From the NCBI GenBank assembly GCA_964607765.1, contig CAZSNT010000027.1, positions 1 to 64,000 of the forward strand: a stretch of DNA of 64,000 bases, read 5' to 3'. The translations under genes and the position numbers were made by a program. This stretch comes from CAZSNT01 sp964607765. Lineage in GTDB: Bacteria > Verrucomicrobiota > Lentisphaeria > Oligosphaerales > JABHEG01. Of the stretch, positions 55,830-64,000 are shown piece after piece (positions within the stretch are counted from its first letter, which is position 1; each line of letters starts with the position of its first letter). The notes below the pieces were generated by a model. The model had not been told where the DNA came from and searched no databases. It saw only the letters and a list, made by a program, of their open reading frames with translations.

Positions 55830-58010
55830 TCAGCCGAAGTCGAACCACTTCGACTCGTTGGCCGCCAGCCTGACGGTCCTGCGGTTCCCGGCGTTGTCTG
55901 TGACTTCAGTCTCCACCGCCGCATCGCTGTTGTTGGCCACCACGTACTTCCCCGTCTCCGGGTAGCCGGCGATTTCGGTATGGATGCTGCTCGAGTACCA
56001 CTTCGATTCCATGTCCGTGTCCCGCCCGGCCGCGAAATAGATGGCCCTCTGCAGCAGCCTGCTCTGTTCCGGGCCGAGCTCGAACCCGGCAAGATACACG
56101 CCGCGCCCGTTCCCGAAATCGTTCGTCGCCATCGTTACGCTGCCGCGCTGATCCACGCCGAGCACGACGGCGGATTCCAGACACGGATAGACATCCTCAC
56201 TCGTGCGCCCCAAGTCGACCTCGCCCGCAGCGTCCGCGGTGATGAAGTGCCCGGTCTCGACGTCAACGGGGATGTTCTTGCCGTTGTTGAGGGAGTGGCC
56301 GACTTCCTTCTGCACGCCCAGCACGTCACACAGCTGATAGAAAGCGCCGCCGTGCTCTTCGGCGCTCGGGTCGAGGACGCCGAGGAAACCGCCGCCGCCG
56401 CTCACCCATTCGCGAATGGCGGCGACCACGTTGGGGTCGCGCCAATGCCGGCCGCCGCTCCAGGATGAGCCGGCGCGCCCCATGTTGATAATGACGCCCA
56501 CGTCCTCGGGGATGCCGCCTTCCCGGATGTCGTCAAACGATATCCAACTGATATCAAAGGGCTGCCCGGACAGGGATTCCACGATGCCGCCTTCCGGCCA
56601 GCTCTGGTCGAAGCCCCAGGAGCGCGGCTGCCCCCAGGCGTTCAGGATCGCCACCTTGAAGGGCGCGTTCTCCACGGCGGAGAGCTTGGTGGTCTCGGCA
56701 AATGTGTAATACTCCCTGGTCAAGTGCTCAACGTAATCAATGAAGGCCGGGAACTTGATCGCCAGGTCGAGGTAGCCGCCGAAGCCGATGCGGTCGACGG
56801 GCTTGCGGTAGAGGGCCCGGCGTATCTTCATCCAGTACCGACGACACTCGCCAACCGGATCGCCGCCGTCCTGGAAGGAAGGCTCGTTCTGCAGGTTCAC
56901 GGGGAAGAAATAGGGATAAAGCCGCAGTTCCTTCACCATGTCCCCAGGCACATCCGCCACGCGACGCAGCTCACGGCCATTGATGCAGGGACCGACGATG
57001 CCGTCCATGCCGACCTTGCGGAATCCGGGCTTGTAGGGCTCCGTGCCGATCCAGTGATCGCAGTAGAACATGATCGCCTTCTTCCCGGCGGCGTGAACTT
57101 TGTCAACGCACTCCTTGGAGAAGTCGACCATGAACTCGTGAACAAACTCGATCCAGTCCAGATACTCCCTCGACGGCACGCGGTTGGTCGAGTTGAAGTA
57201 GCCGTGGTCTACCAGGTGCTCGGGACGCAGCCGGTATCCCATCTTCTCCTCGAACTGGTCCAGCGCCAGCGCCGATGTGCAGTCGAGGTAGGCGTACCAG
57301 TCGTTGAACACCTTGTTGTAGTTTTCATCGTTGATGAGGGGGAACTGGTAGGCCATAGACGTGAACCGTACCCATGTGGTGTTGGGGTGGTCCACAAGCC
57401 ACGTGTCCAGGTACTCGGCGATATGCTGCCGTGTTGCCGGTTGGCGCGGGTCAACACCCGACTGGTGCGGTCTGTCCCAGTTGTTCGTGATGTGGTTGTA
57501 CATGGAGGTCGTCTCCCAGACCTGGTAGACGAGAAAATTGACCACGTAAACATGCCACCTCACGCAGTTCCGCACCGTGACGATGCCCTCGGCATAGTCC
57601 CAGTCCTCGCCGGCAACAACGGTCCCGGCAGTGCGGTCAACCACTTCCCAGTACTTCTTGCAGTCGTGGACTTCGTCGACCTCAAACTGCTCCGTGCAGT
57701 AGCCCTTGATAATGTCAATCTTGATCTCGCCAGCATCAGCCGTCCGAGGCCTGGAAGGCAGGTACTTCTGCTGGCAATCCTCCATGTGCGCCTTGTTCCA
57801 CTCCTGGTCGGCCCGGATGAGGCAAAGCGTCGAATAGACGTCGTAGCCAAGCGCCGTGATCGAAGGAGACAGCACGGTGCCGTCGGAGTCCCTCAAGGCA
57901 TCGGCTCGCCAGCGCTTGGCCAGATCGAGCACCACGTCATCCAACCCCGCCTGGGCCGGCAGCGTGAAGCCGCCGAGCGCTGCCCCGCCGTCTTTGATGT
58001 TGTTACTCAC
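55830..58010 (-). CDS. 1,3-beta-galactosyl-N-acetylhexosamine phosphorylase (GH112)
   Basis: 726 residues, the normal length for galacto-N-biose/lacto-N-biose phosphorylase. Paired blocks with the bifidobacterial enzyme include GFTLPAQAG, LRDSDGTVLS, YWEVVDRTAG, MYNHITNNWD, HPATRQ-type DPRQPATRQ, HAAGKKAIMFYCDHWIGTEPYKPGF with the general acid Asp318, GYGGYLSL-type FGGYLDLAIKFP, and NDFGNGRGVYLAG. It phosphorolyses Gal-beta-1,3-HexNAc to Gal-1-phosphate plus GlcNAc or GalNAc; the kinase gene at 7224 would take the HexNAc. GTG start at MSNNIKDGG with AAAGGG upstream; a further ATG in another frame is not used. Confidence 0.92.
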   Translation of the reverse strand: MSNNIKDGGAALGGFTLPAQAGLDDVVLDLAKRWRADALRDSDGTVLSPSITALGYDVYSTLCLIRADQEWNKAHMEDCQQKYLPSRPRTADAGEIKIDIIKGYCTEQFEVDEVHDCKKYWEVVDRTAGTVVAGEDWDYAEGIVTVRNCVRWHVYVVNFLVYQVWETTSMYNHITNNWDRPHQSGVDPRQPATRQHIAEYLDTWLVDHPNTTWVRFTSMAYQFPLINDENYNKVFNDWYAYLDCTSALALDQFEEKMGYRLRPEHLVDHGYFNSTNRVPSREYLDWIEFVHEFMVDFSKECVDKVHAAGKKAIMFYCDHWIGTEPYKPGFRKVGMDGIVGPCINGRELRRVADVPGDMVKELRLYPYFFPVNLQNEPSFQDGGDPVGECRRYWMKIRRALYRKPVDRIGFGGYLDLAIKFPAFIDYVEHLTREYYTFAETTKLSAVENAPFKVAILNAWGQPRSWGFDQSWPEGGIVESLSGQPFDISWISFDDIREGGIPEDVGVIINMGRAGSSWSGGRHWRDPNVVAAIREWVSGGGGFLGVLDPSAEEHGGAFYQLCDVLGVQKEVGHSLNNGKNIPVDVETGHFITADAAGEVDLGRTSEDVYPCLESAVVLGVDQRGSVTMATNDFGNGRGVYLAGFELGPEQSRLLQRAIYFAAGRDTDMESKWYSSSIHTEIAGYPETGKYVVANNSDAAVETEVTDNAGNRRTVRLAANESKWFDFG

Positions 58011-58163
58011 AGCATTCCCTTTCTCAACATGGGTATAACGCGTACGGTCGTGGTCTTCGTCATTGGACTCTCGTGTTGCGGCAGACCCGCCGCACGCGTC
58101 GGGCGACGCGCCCGAACCGGCATGCCGGCTTCCCGCTCGATGCCCGCTCCTGCGCGACCGTTT

Positions 58164-58192
58164 ATTATACACAGGCCTGAGGAAGAGCGCAA
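58164..58192 (-). promoter_or_regulatory. Promoter of the GH112-GH42 operon
   Basis: On the minus strand TTGCGC, a 17-bp spacer ending in TG and the consensus TATAAT. It lies about 155 bp before the GH112 start, leaving a long untranslated leader. The gap 58011-58307 holds no other gene. Confidence 0.65.
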
Positions 58193-58307
58193 AAAGAACC
58201 GCACCCCCGCGGTAGTGCCTCCATTACGTGAGGCAACGAACAACCGGTCGTCAACCTGCGCGATCAGCCCAAAGCACGATGCCGACCAGCAGCCCTTCTC
58301 CGCTTAG

Positions 58308-61160
58308 CTACTGCTGGCGGCGTGCGCCCCCCTCCGCCTCCACCGCGAACCACACGGGAAACGGGCGCTTGGCCTGGCGGAACTTGAGTCCGGTCTGGGC
58401 GGTCAGGTTGCTGAGCAGCTGCTCAAGCATGCGGGCCCGCTTCTCCCGGTCTTCCATTCGCGCCAGGTAGGCCGAACATCTTTGGCTGTACCTGATGCGG
58501 CGCACAGTCCCAGGCTCGGTCTCGTTAACGATGCGTGCCCCCACCCGGTCCCCGACCTCTGCAAGGAACTCCCCGACGTCGTCAGCACCTCCACCGCCGC
58601 CCCCATCGTCGGTCGGATGGTCGGTTCCGGAGTAGAGCCAGATGCTGTCCTCCCCCGGCAGGAAGTTCGCCAGGAAAACACCGGAGGCTACAAGGCAATT
58701 CCTCTCGACCTGCCGTTCGTCGAAACGGATCTTCCGACCCGAACTGTGTCGGACAAGCTCAGCCAGGGCGGTCATGCGTTCCTCCGCCGACGCGTTCCTG
58801 CGCACGATCCAGTCGCCGCGGAGCGGAATCCGGAGCACGTCCTTGTGCATGTCAAACTCGTAGGAGTCGAGTTGGATGACGCTTGTGAGGACGCCGCGGA
58901 GCGCCCCGCCTGTACCGAAGGAGCATCCCCACGGATTCAGACGCCCGTCGTGCCAATGGAACACATACCTGTCCGGTGTGCGGTCGATCGACCTCGCTTG
59001 GTGCCTATCCCTCGTGTGGTAATACTCCCGACGAGCCGGAATAAACGGCGGCGGGATACGCTTGAGAACCTGCCCATCCTGCAACTGGTAGACCGCCGCA
59101 AACGCCTCGTGCCAGCGCTCGCCGGGAGAAACCTGCACGGTACGCAACTGATGGAAGCCGGGCTTCTCCATACGGACCGCCGACAGTGTCCTGGTCTCGC
59201 CATCGGGCCCGTGAACGCGGACGTGGCAGGTCATCCCAGGCACGATTCCGGGCACCCAGAAAGCGCCATCTTCATCGGTCTTGGTCTCGTACAGATACGC
59301 GGCCTTTTCCAGCCGCAGTTCCGCGCGCACGTCCCAGCCGACCATGGGCCGTCTCTGGGACAGCACCTGCGCCTCGATGATCCCTGCCGGAGCAAGCGTG
59401 ACGTGGGCTTCCGCGGCCCCGGCCTCGACGGCCACGCAGCCGGCGTTCTCCCCGCCCTCATCGCAGGCGTAGATGCACAGCGGTTTCTTCGCGCGGAGCA
59501 GACGGAAGCATCCCTGCGCATCGGCAAGCGTGTCGAGTTCTTTGTTCCCTGCGTTCGTGTGGTACCAGTCGTCGATCTCATACTCGTGCTCCACCAGCCG
59601 GCGTGCCCGGACCGTTGCACGCGGTGCCGTCTCGCCGCTCCGGAACGTCACGGTCCCGCTGATTGCTTCTTGAACGAAGTCCTTCCGTATGACCTCCTGA
59701 CCAGCGGCCACGAGCAGCGGCTTGGGCTCTGGAGAAAAGGGTCCTTTCACCAGGAACCGGCCGCGGGGAAGCCAAAGCTCGTAGGAACCGTCAGGAGCGA
59801 CTTCGGCACGGCGTCGCAGGAACAGCGGAACTGCGGACGTGTCGGCCGCATCTGTGCCGTTGCCGCGGGGCGCTGGTGCCGTCTCCGTCACAGTGATGAC
59901 TCGATGAACTGGTCTAAGCGGTCCGACCGAGCGGACACGGCCGTGCAAATGTGTGCCCTGACGGAGAGCAAAATCCACACCCTCCTTCCTCTCACCCTCC
60001 CCGATGGCGGCAACACGCCTGCTCGGGGAAGCCCATGGAGCGCCTTGGACGCCGATCACGTAAGACAAGCCCGGCGCGAGCAGAAACTCGTACTTGCCTT
60101 GGGTGTCCGCTTGGGTCTCGTCCTGGAACCTGCGCTGCTTCTCACCTTCGCTCAGCCCATTGGCAAGAACGGTGACGCCGGCGCCGGGGTTGCCGTCAGG
60201 AAGGATGACCGTGCCCGTCACACGGGCCTTGCGGAACACCGTGGCGCGGAACACCAGCACTCCAGGCGACGCTTCACCGGACGCGTCCGTCATCAGGCGT
60301 GAGAAGTAATCGAACGCGTGAAACCCAGAACCGCGGGGCGGAAGGACGGCGATTCCCCGGGGCTTGTATACCCAGTCCAGCGGGAGCCAGTCGATGGTCG
60401 CGACACCCGCCGCGTCCGTAGGCACTGCCTGGGAGAGACACATGCCTGGGGAGCCGGACGTTCTCGACTCCCGAGAAATCCACGGAGCCGCAAGCACGCC
60501 TGCCACGGGTCTGCCGGCGCTGTCGACTACGTGAAGCCGGGCCGTGCGTACCCCGGAAAACGTCAGCTCGACCTGGTCAGGAAAAGGCGTGTCGGGGGAA
60601 CGGAACCCGCCGGCCAGATGAGTGTGGAGGAAGAAGTCCAGGCCTGCACCGGAACGGAAAGCGACCACCGCGTCGACACGGGCATCCGCGGGGAAACGAA
60701 GCACGGCCGACCCGTTTCTGTCAGTGCGTGCAACAGCCCACTCTCTGCCGCGCCCCATGGCGAGGGACGCGGCATCGGCAACAGGTCGCCCATCTCCGTC
60801 CCGCACGGTCACCATTGTGCTCGCAGCCGGTCGCAACACCACCCGGCAAGTGTCTGTCACGCGGAGGTCTTCATCGCAAACGCCCTGCAGCGCGCCTTCC
60901 TTCGCCGACGCCTGGAGGGTGACATACGGGCGGTGCCGCTCGGGAACCGGAAGCACGAACGTCCCGTCTGCCGCGGTAACGACTGACGGACTAGAGGGAT
61001 CGGCTGCGTGTCGCACAGTTGCCTGTCCCACGGGAACGCCTGCCTCATCGACCGCCGTGCCCTGCAGTGGCTGGCCGCGAGAGACTCCCGCCCCGGCAAT
61101 CAGGACACAGATACACAGCGCAATCGGGAGTCCGTTGGTGCCCCGTTGCTCCGCAGTCAT
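58308..61160 (-). CDS. Large secreted protein with carboxypeptidase-regulatory-like repeats
   Basis: About 950 residues. Signal peptide (LPIALCICVLIAGAGVSRG). The body is a chain of Ig-like CarboxypepD_reg-type repeats: GTAVDEAGVPVGQATV, VTVRDGDGRPVADA, LHVVDSAGRPVAGVLA, GTVILPDGNPGAGVTV, ISGTVTFRSGETAPRATV. The last ~150 residues (LLSNLTAQTGLKFRQAKRPFPVWFAVE) resemble the C-terminal segment of TIGR03435-type proteins found in Acidobacteria and Planctomycetes. No catalytic site recognised. The ATG at 61160 follows a strong AGGAGG. Confidence 0.7.
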   Translation of the reverse strand: MTAEQRGTNGLPIALCICVLIAGAGVSRGQPLQGTAVDEAGVPVGQATVRHAADPSSPSVVTAADGTFVLPVPERHRPYVTLQASAKEGALQGVCDEDLRVTDTCRVVLRPAASTMVTVRDGDGRPVADAASLAMGRGREWAVARTDRNGSAVLRFPADARVDAVVAFRSGAGLDFFLHTHLAGGFRSPDTPFPDQVELTFSGVRTARLHVVDSAGRPVAGVLAAPWISRESRTSGSPGMCLSQAVPTDAAGVATIDWLPLDWVYKPRGIAVLPPRGSGFHAFDYFSRLMTDASGEASPGVLVFRATVFRKARVTGTVILPDGNPGAGVTVLANGLSEGEKQRRFQDETQADTQGKYEFLLAPGLSYVIGVQGAPWASPSRRVAAIGEGERKEGVDFALRQGTHLHGRVRSVGPLRPVHRVITVTETAPAPRGNGTDAADTSAVPLFLRRRAEVAPDGSYELWLPRGRFLVKGPFSPEPKPLLVAAGQEVIRKDFVQEAISGTVTFRSGETAPRATVRARRLVEHEYEIDDWYHTNAGNKELDTLADAQGCFRLLRAKKPLCIYACDEGGENAGCVAVEAGAAEAHVTLAPAGIIEAQVLSQRRPMVGWDVRAELRLEKAAYLYETKTDEDGAFWVPGIVPGMTCHVRVHGPDGETRTLSAVRMEKPGFHQLRTVQVSPGERWHEAFAAVYQLQDGQVLKRIPPPFIPARREYYHTRDRHQARSIDRTPDRYVFHWHDGRLNPWGCSFGTGGALRGVLTSVIQLDSYEFDMHKDVLRIPLRGDWIVRRNASAEERMTALAELVRHSSGRKIRFDERQVERNCLVASGVFLANFLPGEDSIWLYSGTDHPTDDGGGGGGADDVGEFLAEVGDRVGARIVNETEPGTVRRIRYSQRCSAYLARMEDREKRARMLEQLLSNLTAQTGLKFRQAKRPFPVWFAVEAEGGARRQQ

Positions 61161-61238
61161 ACCGGCCACGCCCTCCTCTCATCCCGGAAGTCCAGGCCAT
61201 TTCGCAACATCGGTGTGCCTTTTGCCCGGTTCAGCGTT

Positions 61239-61268
61239 AACATACGAGCATGCGAGGACAGAAGTCAA
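61239..61268 (-). promoter_or_regulatory. Promoter of the carboxypeptidase-regulatory-domain gene
   Basis: On the minus strand TTGACT, an 18-bp spacer and TATGTT lie about 80 bp before the start. The divergent gap 61161-61487 also carries an inverted repeat and no gene. Confidence 0.5.
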
Positions 61269-61336
61269 GGAACACACATTCCCTCCCAACGCCTGAGTCT
61301 CGTGCAGGGCATCGCGCCGGGACGACGGTCGTCGCC

Positions 61337-61427
61337 CGCAGCCCGGATCCCCTGACCCGGGTGTCCTGCTGTGAGGCAAATCGTGCCTTCCGGCCACAGA
61401 CACCCGGATCAGGGGACCCGGGCTGCG
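61337..61427. repeat. 29-bp inverted repeat
   Basis: 61337-61365 and 61399-61427 are reverse complements except at two positions, with a 33-bp spacer. The core contains CCCGGAT...GACCCGGGT-type symmetry. It has the same general design as the repeat at 82-165 but a different sequence. No T-tract. Confidence 0.8.
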
Positions 61428-61487
61428 GAGCAACGCGGTACAGCACGGAACAGAGGCACTCCCTCTGCCCCACGAACGGAGTGAAAC

Positions 61488-64000
61488 ATGACAGGTAGAC
61501 ACACGTTCTCCGTCTGGTTGTTGTCGGCCCTTGTGTGTGCCGCGGCCGAGCCCGGAAACGTGCTGCCCAACGGCGGCTTCGAGACGGTTGATGCCAAGGG
61601 TGTCCCGACCGGATGGCACTCGACTGACTACCGCACCGGCGGCCAGGCCGGCTTGCTATCCAAGGATGCGCACGACGGCACGCGCTGTGTGGTGCTGAGC
61701 TGTAAGTCGGACAAGGAGCGGGCAGCGTGGCGGCAGAAGCGTGCGTGGCCGGCGGGTGCGTCGTTCCTCGCCTGCGGCGGCTGGTACCGGACTGCCGGCA
61801 TGAAGCCACACGCGTCGCGCGGCCCGTCAGTCCGCGTTCTGTTCCACCGCAGCCTCGAGAAGTGGGATGAGATCGGACTCAAGCACGTGTTTTTTCCCGC
61901 CGCCGCGGACTGGCAAGCTGCCAAGGCGGTCATCAAGGTACCCGAAGGCACGCACGCGGTCGTGGTCGAGTTTTTCCACTTCTTCGCGGCCGGCGAAACC
62001 CGCTGGGACGACGTGTGGACACGCCCGGCCACTGACGCAGAGATAGGTGAGAGAATGACAACATTCGAACCGGGAACCGAGTTGGACCGAACCCCCGTCC
62101 CAGGCCGCAACAAGCCCTACTCGCCGGCCGACGGCGAACGGGTGACACTGAACCCGCCGCCCTTCCTCTGGTTGCCGTCGGGCAAAGATGCGCATTACCG
62201 CCTGCAGGTGTCGACGAGCAAGGACTTCGTCGGTGATGCTCTCATTCAGACCAATCCCGGCGCATGGTGCTGCGAGATGCTCACGCGCAAGCTGGAGTCG
62301 GGCGACTGGTTCTGGCGCTACGGGGTGGACCGTGACGGGCTGCCGACCGTGTGGAGCCACGTCCGTGCATTCCATGTTCCCGAAGACGCATCGCCGTGGG
62401 TCTACCCCGGACGGGATTCCTTCCAAGTAGCAGCGGAACGCCCGCGCATGTTCGTGCGCCCGCAAGGCCTCGCCGCGCTGCGGCAGCGTGCGCGGGACGG
62501 CGACCTCCGAAAGATGGCCGACGCACTCGTCCGGCGTGTGATCGGCTACGCCGGAGAAGAGTTGGTGCCCGAACCCGACTTCCTGCCCAAAGGCCCCGCC
62601 CGTGGGCCGGCCTACACCCTCACCTTCCGCAAGACCCGGCCGCCCATGGACCGCATGGAACAGGCCGGTCTCGCCTACCTGCTGACCGGCAACGCGCAGT
62701 GCGGCGCCGAGGCAAAGCGCCGAGTCCTGCACTTCTTCGCCTGGGACCCACGCGGCAGTACGAATGTCTTCCACAACGATGAACCCGCCATGTGGATCAT
62801 GATGCGGGGGACGCGGGCCTATGACTGGACCCACGACCTGTTCAGCGCGGCGGAACGTGAGAAAGTCGAAGCGTCCATGCGTATCCGGGCAGCCGAGTTC
62901 TACCGCAAGATGCGCGGAATGCCGTTCGAGAACAGGCCGTTCGAAAGCCACGCGGGACGCATCATCGGTTTCCTGGGCGAGGCCGCGGTCTCGTTCCTCC
63001 CGGACTGGCCCGAAGCGCGGGAATGGCTGGACTACATCACCAAGATCTACTGGGGCGTCTATCCGGCCTGGAGCAAGGACGACGGCGGCTGGAATGAAGG
63101 CCCGGGATACTGGAGCGCCTACATGCAGTTCGGGCTCCACTTCGTCGTGGCGCTGCGGGAGGCAACCGGCGTCGACATCTCGCAGCGCCCATTCTTCAAA
63201 GCGACCCCGTATTACAAGCTCTACGTCTCGCCCCCGTACTCGAACATGTCGCCATTCGGCGACGGCACGCAGTTCCGACCGAGCCGCCCCACGTCGCTGC
63301 TCTACTGGTTCAGCACCTTGAACCGGGATCCCCGTATCCGCTGGTATCCGGACGCGTTGGGCAAAGGCCCGGGCAGCGGCATTCTCGACGCAGTGCTGCG
63401 GGATGACTCTCTGCGGGCGCAGCCGCCCTATGATCTGCCGCAAGCGCGGTTGTTCGACGGGGTCGGGCTGGCCTGCCTGCACACCGACTTCGGGAACGGC
63501 GACAACGACGTGACATTCGTCATGCGTTCATCGCCCTACGGCGCCGTCTCCCACGGCCACAATGACCAGAACTGCTTCATGCTCGAGGCACACGGCGAGC
63601 CGCTGGCCATTGCCTCAGGCTACTACAACCGCTACAGCTCCCCGCACCATGACAAGTGGACACGCCAGACCAAGGCGAAGAACGGCATCACCTACGACGG
63701 CGGCAAGAGCCAGGACCGCGGCTGGCACGCCCGGGGCCGGATCGAGACGTTTGTCAACGGCGAGACCATTGATCTGATAACCGGTGATGCCACCGAAGCG
63801 TACGGCGGTCGACTCGAGCGGGTCCGACGCGACGTTGTGCACCTGCAGCCGGGCATCTTCGTGATCCGCGACGACATGGCCGGCAGCGAACCGCATCGGT
63901 TCGAGTACTGGCTCCATGCCATCGACAAGATGACGCTGGATGAGGACGCACAGACAGTGCTCATCCAGCGCCCGAACGCTGCGCTGCACACGCAGTTCGT
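61488..64000 (+). CDS. Heparinase II/III family polysaccharide lyase, partial at window end
   Basis: At least 837 residues; open to the window edge. A signal peptide (FSVWLLSALVCAAA) precedes a carbohydrate-binding jelly-roll (NVLPNGGFETVDAKGVP), then a DUF4962-type domain (LNPPPFLWLPSGKDAHYRLQVSTSKDF), an alpha-toroid region (RMEQAGLAYLLTG; GWNEGPGYWSAY), and the Hepar_II_III beta domain (SHGHNDQNCFMLEAHGEPLA). Such lyases cleave uronate-containing glycans such as heparan sulfate, alginate or ulvan; which one is not evident. GGAG is 6 nt before the ATG. Transcribed divergently from the carboxypeptidase-regulatory-domain gene. Confidence 0.85.
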   Translation, partial: MTGRHTFSVWLLSALVCAAAEPGNVLPNGGFETVDAKGVPTGWHSTDYRTGGQAGLLSKDAHDGTRCVVLSCKSDKERAAWRQKRAWPAGASFLACGGWYRTAGMKPHASRGPSVRVLFHRSLEKWDEIGLKHVFFPAAADWQAAKAVIKVPEGTHAVVVEFFHFFAAGETRWDDVWTRPATDAEIGERMTTFEPGTELDRTPVPGRNKPYSPADGERVTLNPPPFLWLPSGKDAHYRLQVSTSKDFVGDALIQTNPGAWCCEMLTRKLESGDWFWRYGVDRDGLPTVWSHVRAFHVPEDASPWVYPGRDSFQVAAERPRMFVRPQGLAALRQRARDGDLRKMADALVRRVIGYAGEELVPEPDFLPKGPARGPAYTLTFRKTRPPMDRMEQAGLAYLLTGNAQCGAEAKRRVLHFFAWDPRGSTNVFHNDEPAMWIMMRGTRAYDWTHDLFSAAEREKVEASMRIRAAEFYRKMRGMPFENRPFESHAGRIIGFLGEAAVSFLPDWPEAREWLDYITKIYWGVYPAWSKDDGGWNEGPGYWSAYMQFGLHFVVALREATGVDISQRPFFKATPYYKLYVSPPYSNMSPFGDGTQFRPSRPTSLLYWFSTLNRDPRIRWYPDALGKGPGSGILDAVLRDDSLRAQPPYDLPQARLFDGVGLACLHTDFGNGDNDVTFVMRSSPYGAVSHGHNDQNCFMLEAHGEPLAIASGYYNRYSSPHHDKWTRQTKAKNGITYDGGKSQDRGWHARGRIETFVNGETIDLITGDATEAYGGRLERVRRDVVHLQPGIFVIRDDMAGSEPHRFEYWLHAIDKMTLDEDAQTVLIQRPNAALHTQF

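Overview
The window comes from a high-GC diderm bacterium. Apolipoprotein N-acyltransferase, a lipoprotein alpha-2-macroglobulin paired with PbpC, and the MEP isoprenoid pathway (dxs) all point to a Gram-negative-type envelope. The gene mix resembles the Planctomycetes-Verrucomicrobia-Lentisphaerae-Kiritimatiellota group: GH112 phosphorylase, GH42, heparinase II/III, a PspA/DUF350 cluster, many zinc-ribbon proteins and palindromic dispersed repeats. That placement is inference from gene content only. Three runs of exactly 100 N lie in or against tandem repeats, so this looks like a draft or metagenome assembly broken at repeats.

Layout. 0.2-8.3 kb is mixed: a secreted SNase-fold protein, a NERD-like zinc-ribbon protein, a CYTH-CHAD triphosphatase, a DUF3820 protein joined to a vestigial Bax inhibitor-1/YccA reading frame, a Ser/Thr kinase, the iscR-like/cysK pair and an N-acetylhexosamine 1-kinase homologue. 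8.3-19.8 kb is a minus-strand run in the order ileS, a giant repeat-rich membrane coiled-coil protein, a sensor histidine kinase, tyrA and dxs. 20.0-28.7 kb is a second minus-strand run (GT-C-like membrane protein, hemerythrin, argS, lnt, a sugar-phosphate isomerase-like protein, def, a membrane protein). It is bounded on each side by copies of one hairpin-repeat family.

29-53.6 kb is almost all plus strand. It holds an XRE/zinc-ribbon regulator with its own palindrome, alpha-2-macroglobulin plus pbpC, a small cluster with a HicB-like protein, an FGE-sulfatase-domain protein, a lipase-like hydrolase, a GH49-like beta-helix glycosidase, a DUF116-polyprenyl synthase fusion followed by a prenyltransferase-repeat protein, and a sorbose-phosphate-reductase-like dehydrogenase. 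It ends with a seven-gene cluster: a GluR0-type ligand-gated K+ channel, two membrane proteins (one DUF350), a Ser-rich membrane protein, YjfK-like and YjfI/YbjN-like proteins, and PspA/IM30, closed by a good terminator.

53.7-64 kb is a glycan-use region: GH42 beta-galactosidase (frameshifted), GH112 galacto-N-biose/lacto-N-biose phosphorylase, a secreted carboxypeptidase-regulatory-domain protein, and a divergent heparinase II/III running off the window. The GH112 enzyme and the NahK-like kinase 48 kb away are consecutive steps of one pathway for host-type glycans. The two most interesting systems are the channel-DUF350-PspA cluster (47.8-53.6 kb) and the DUF116-prenyl synthase cassette (43.7-46.3 kb).
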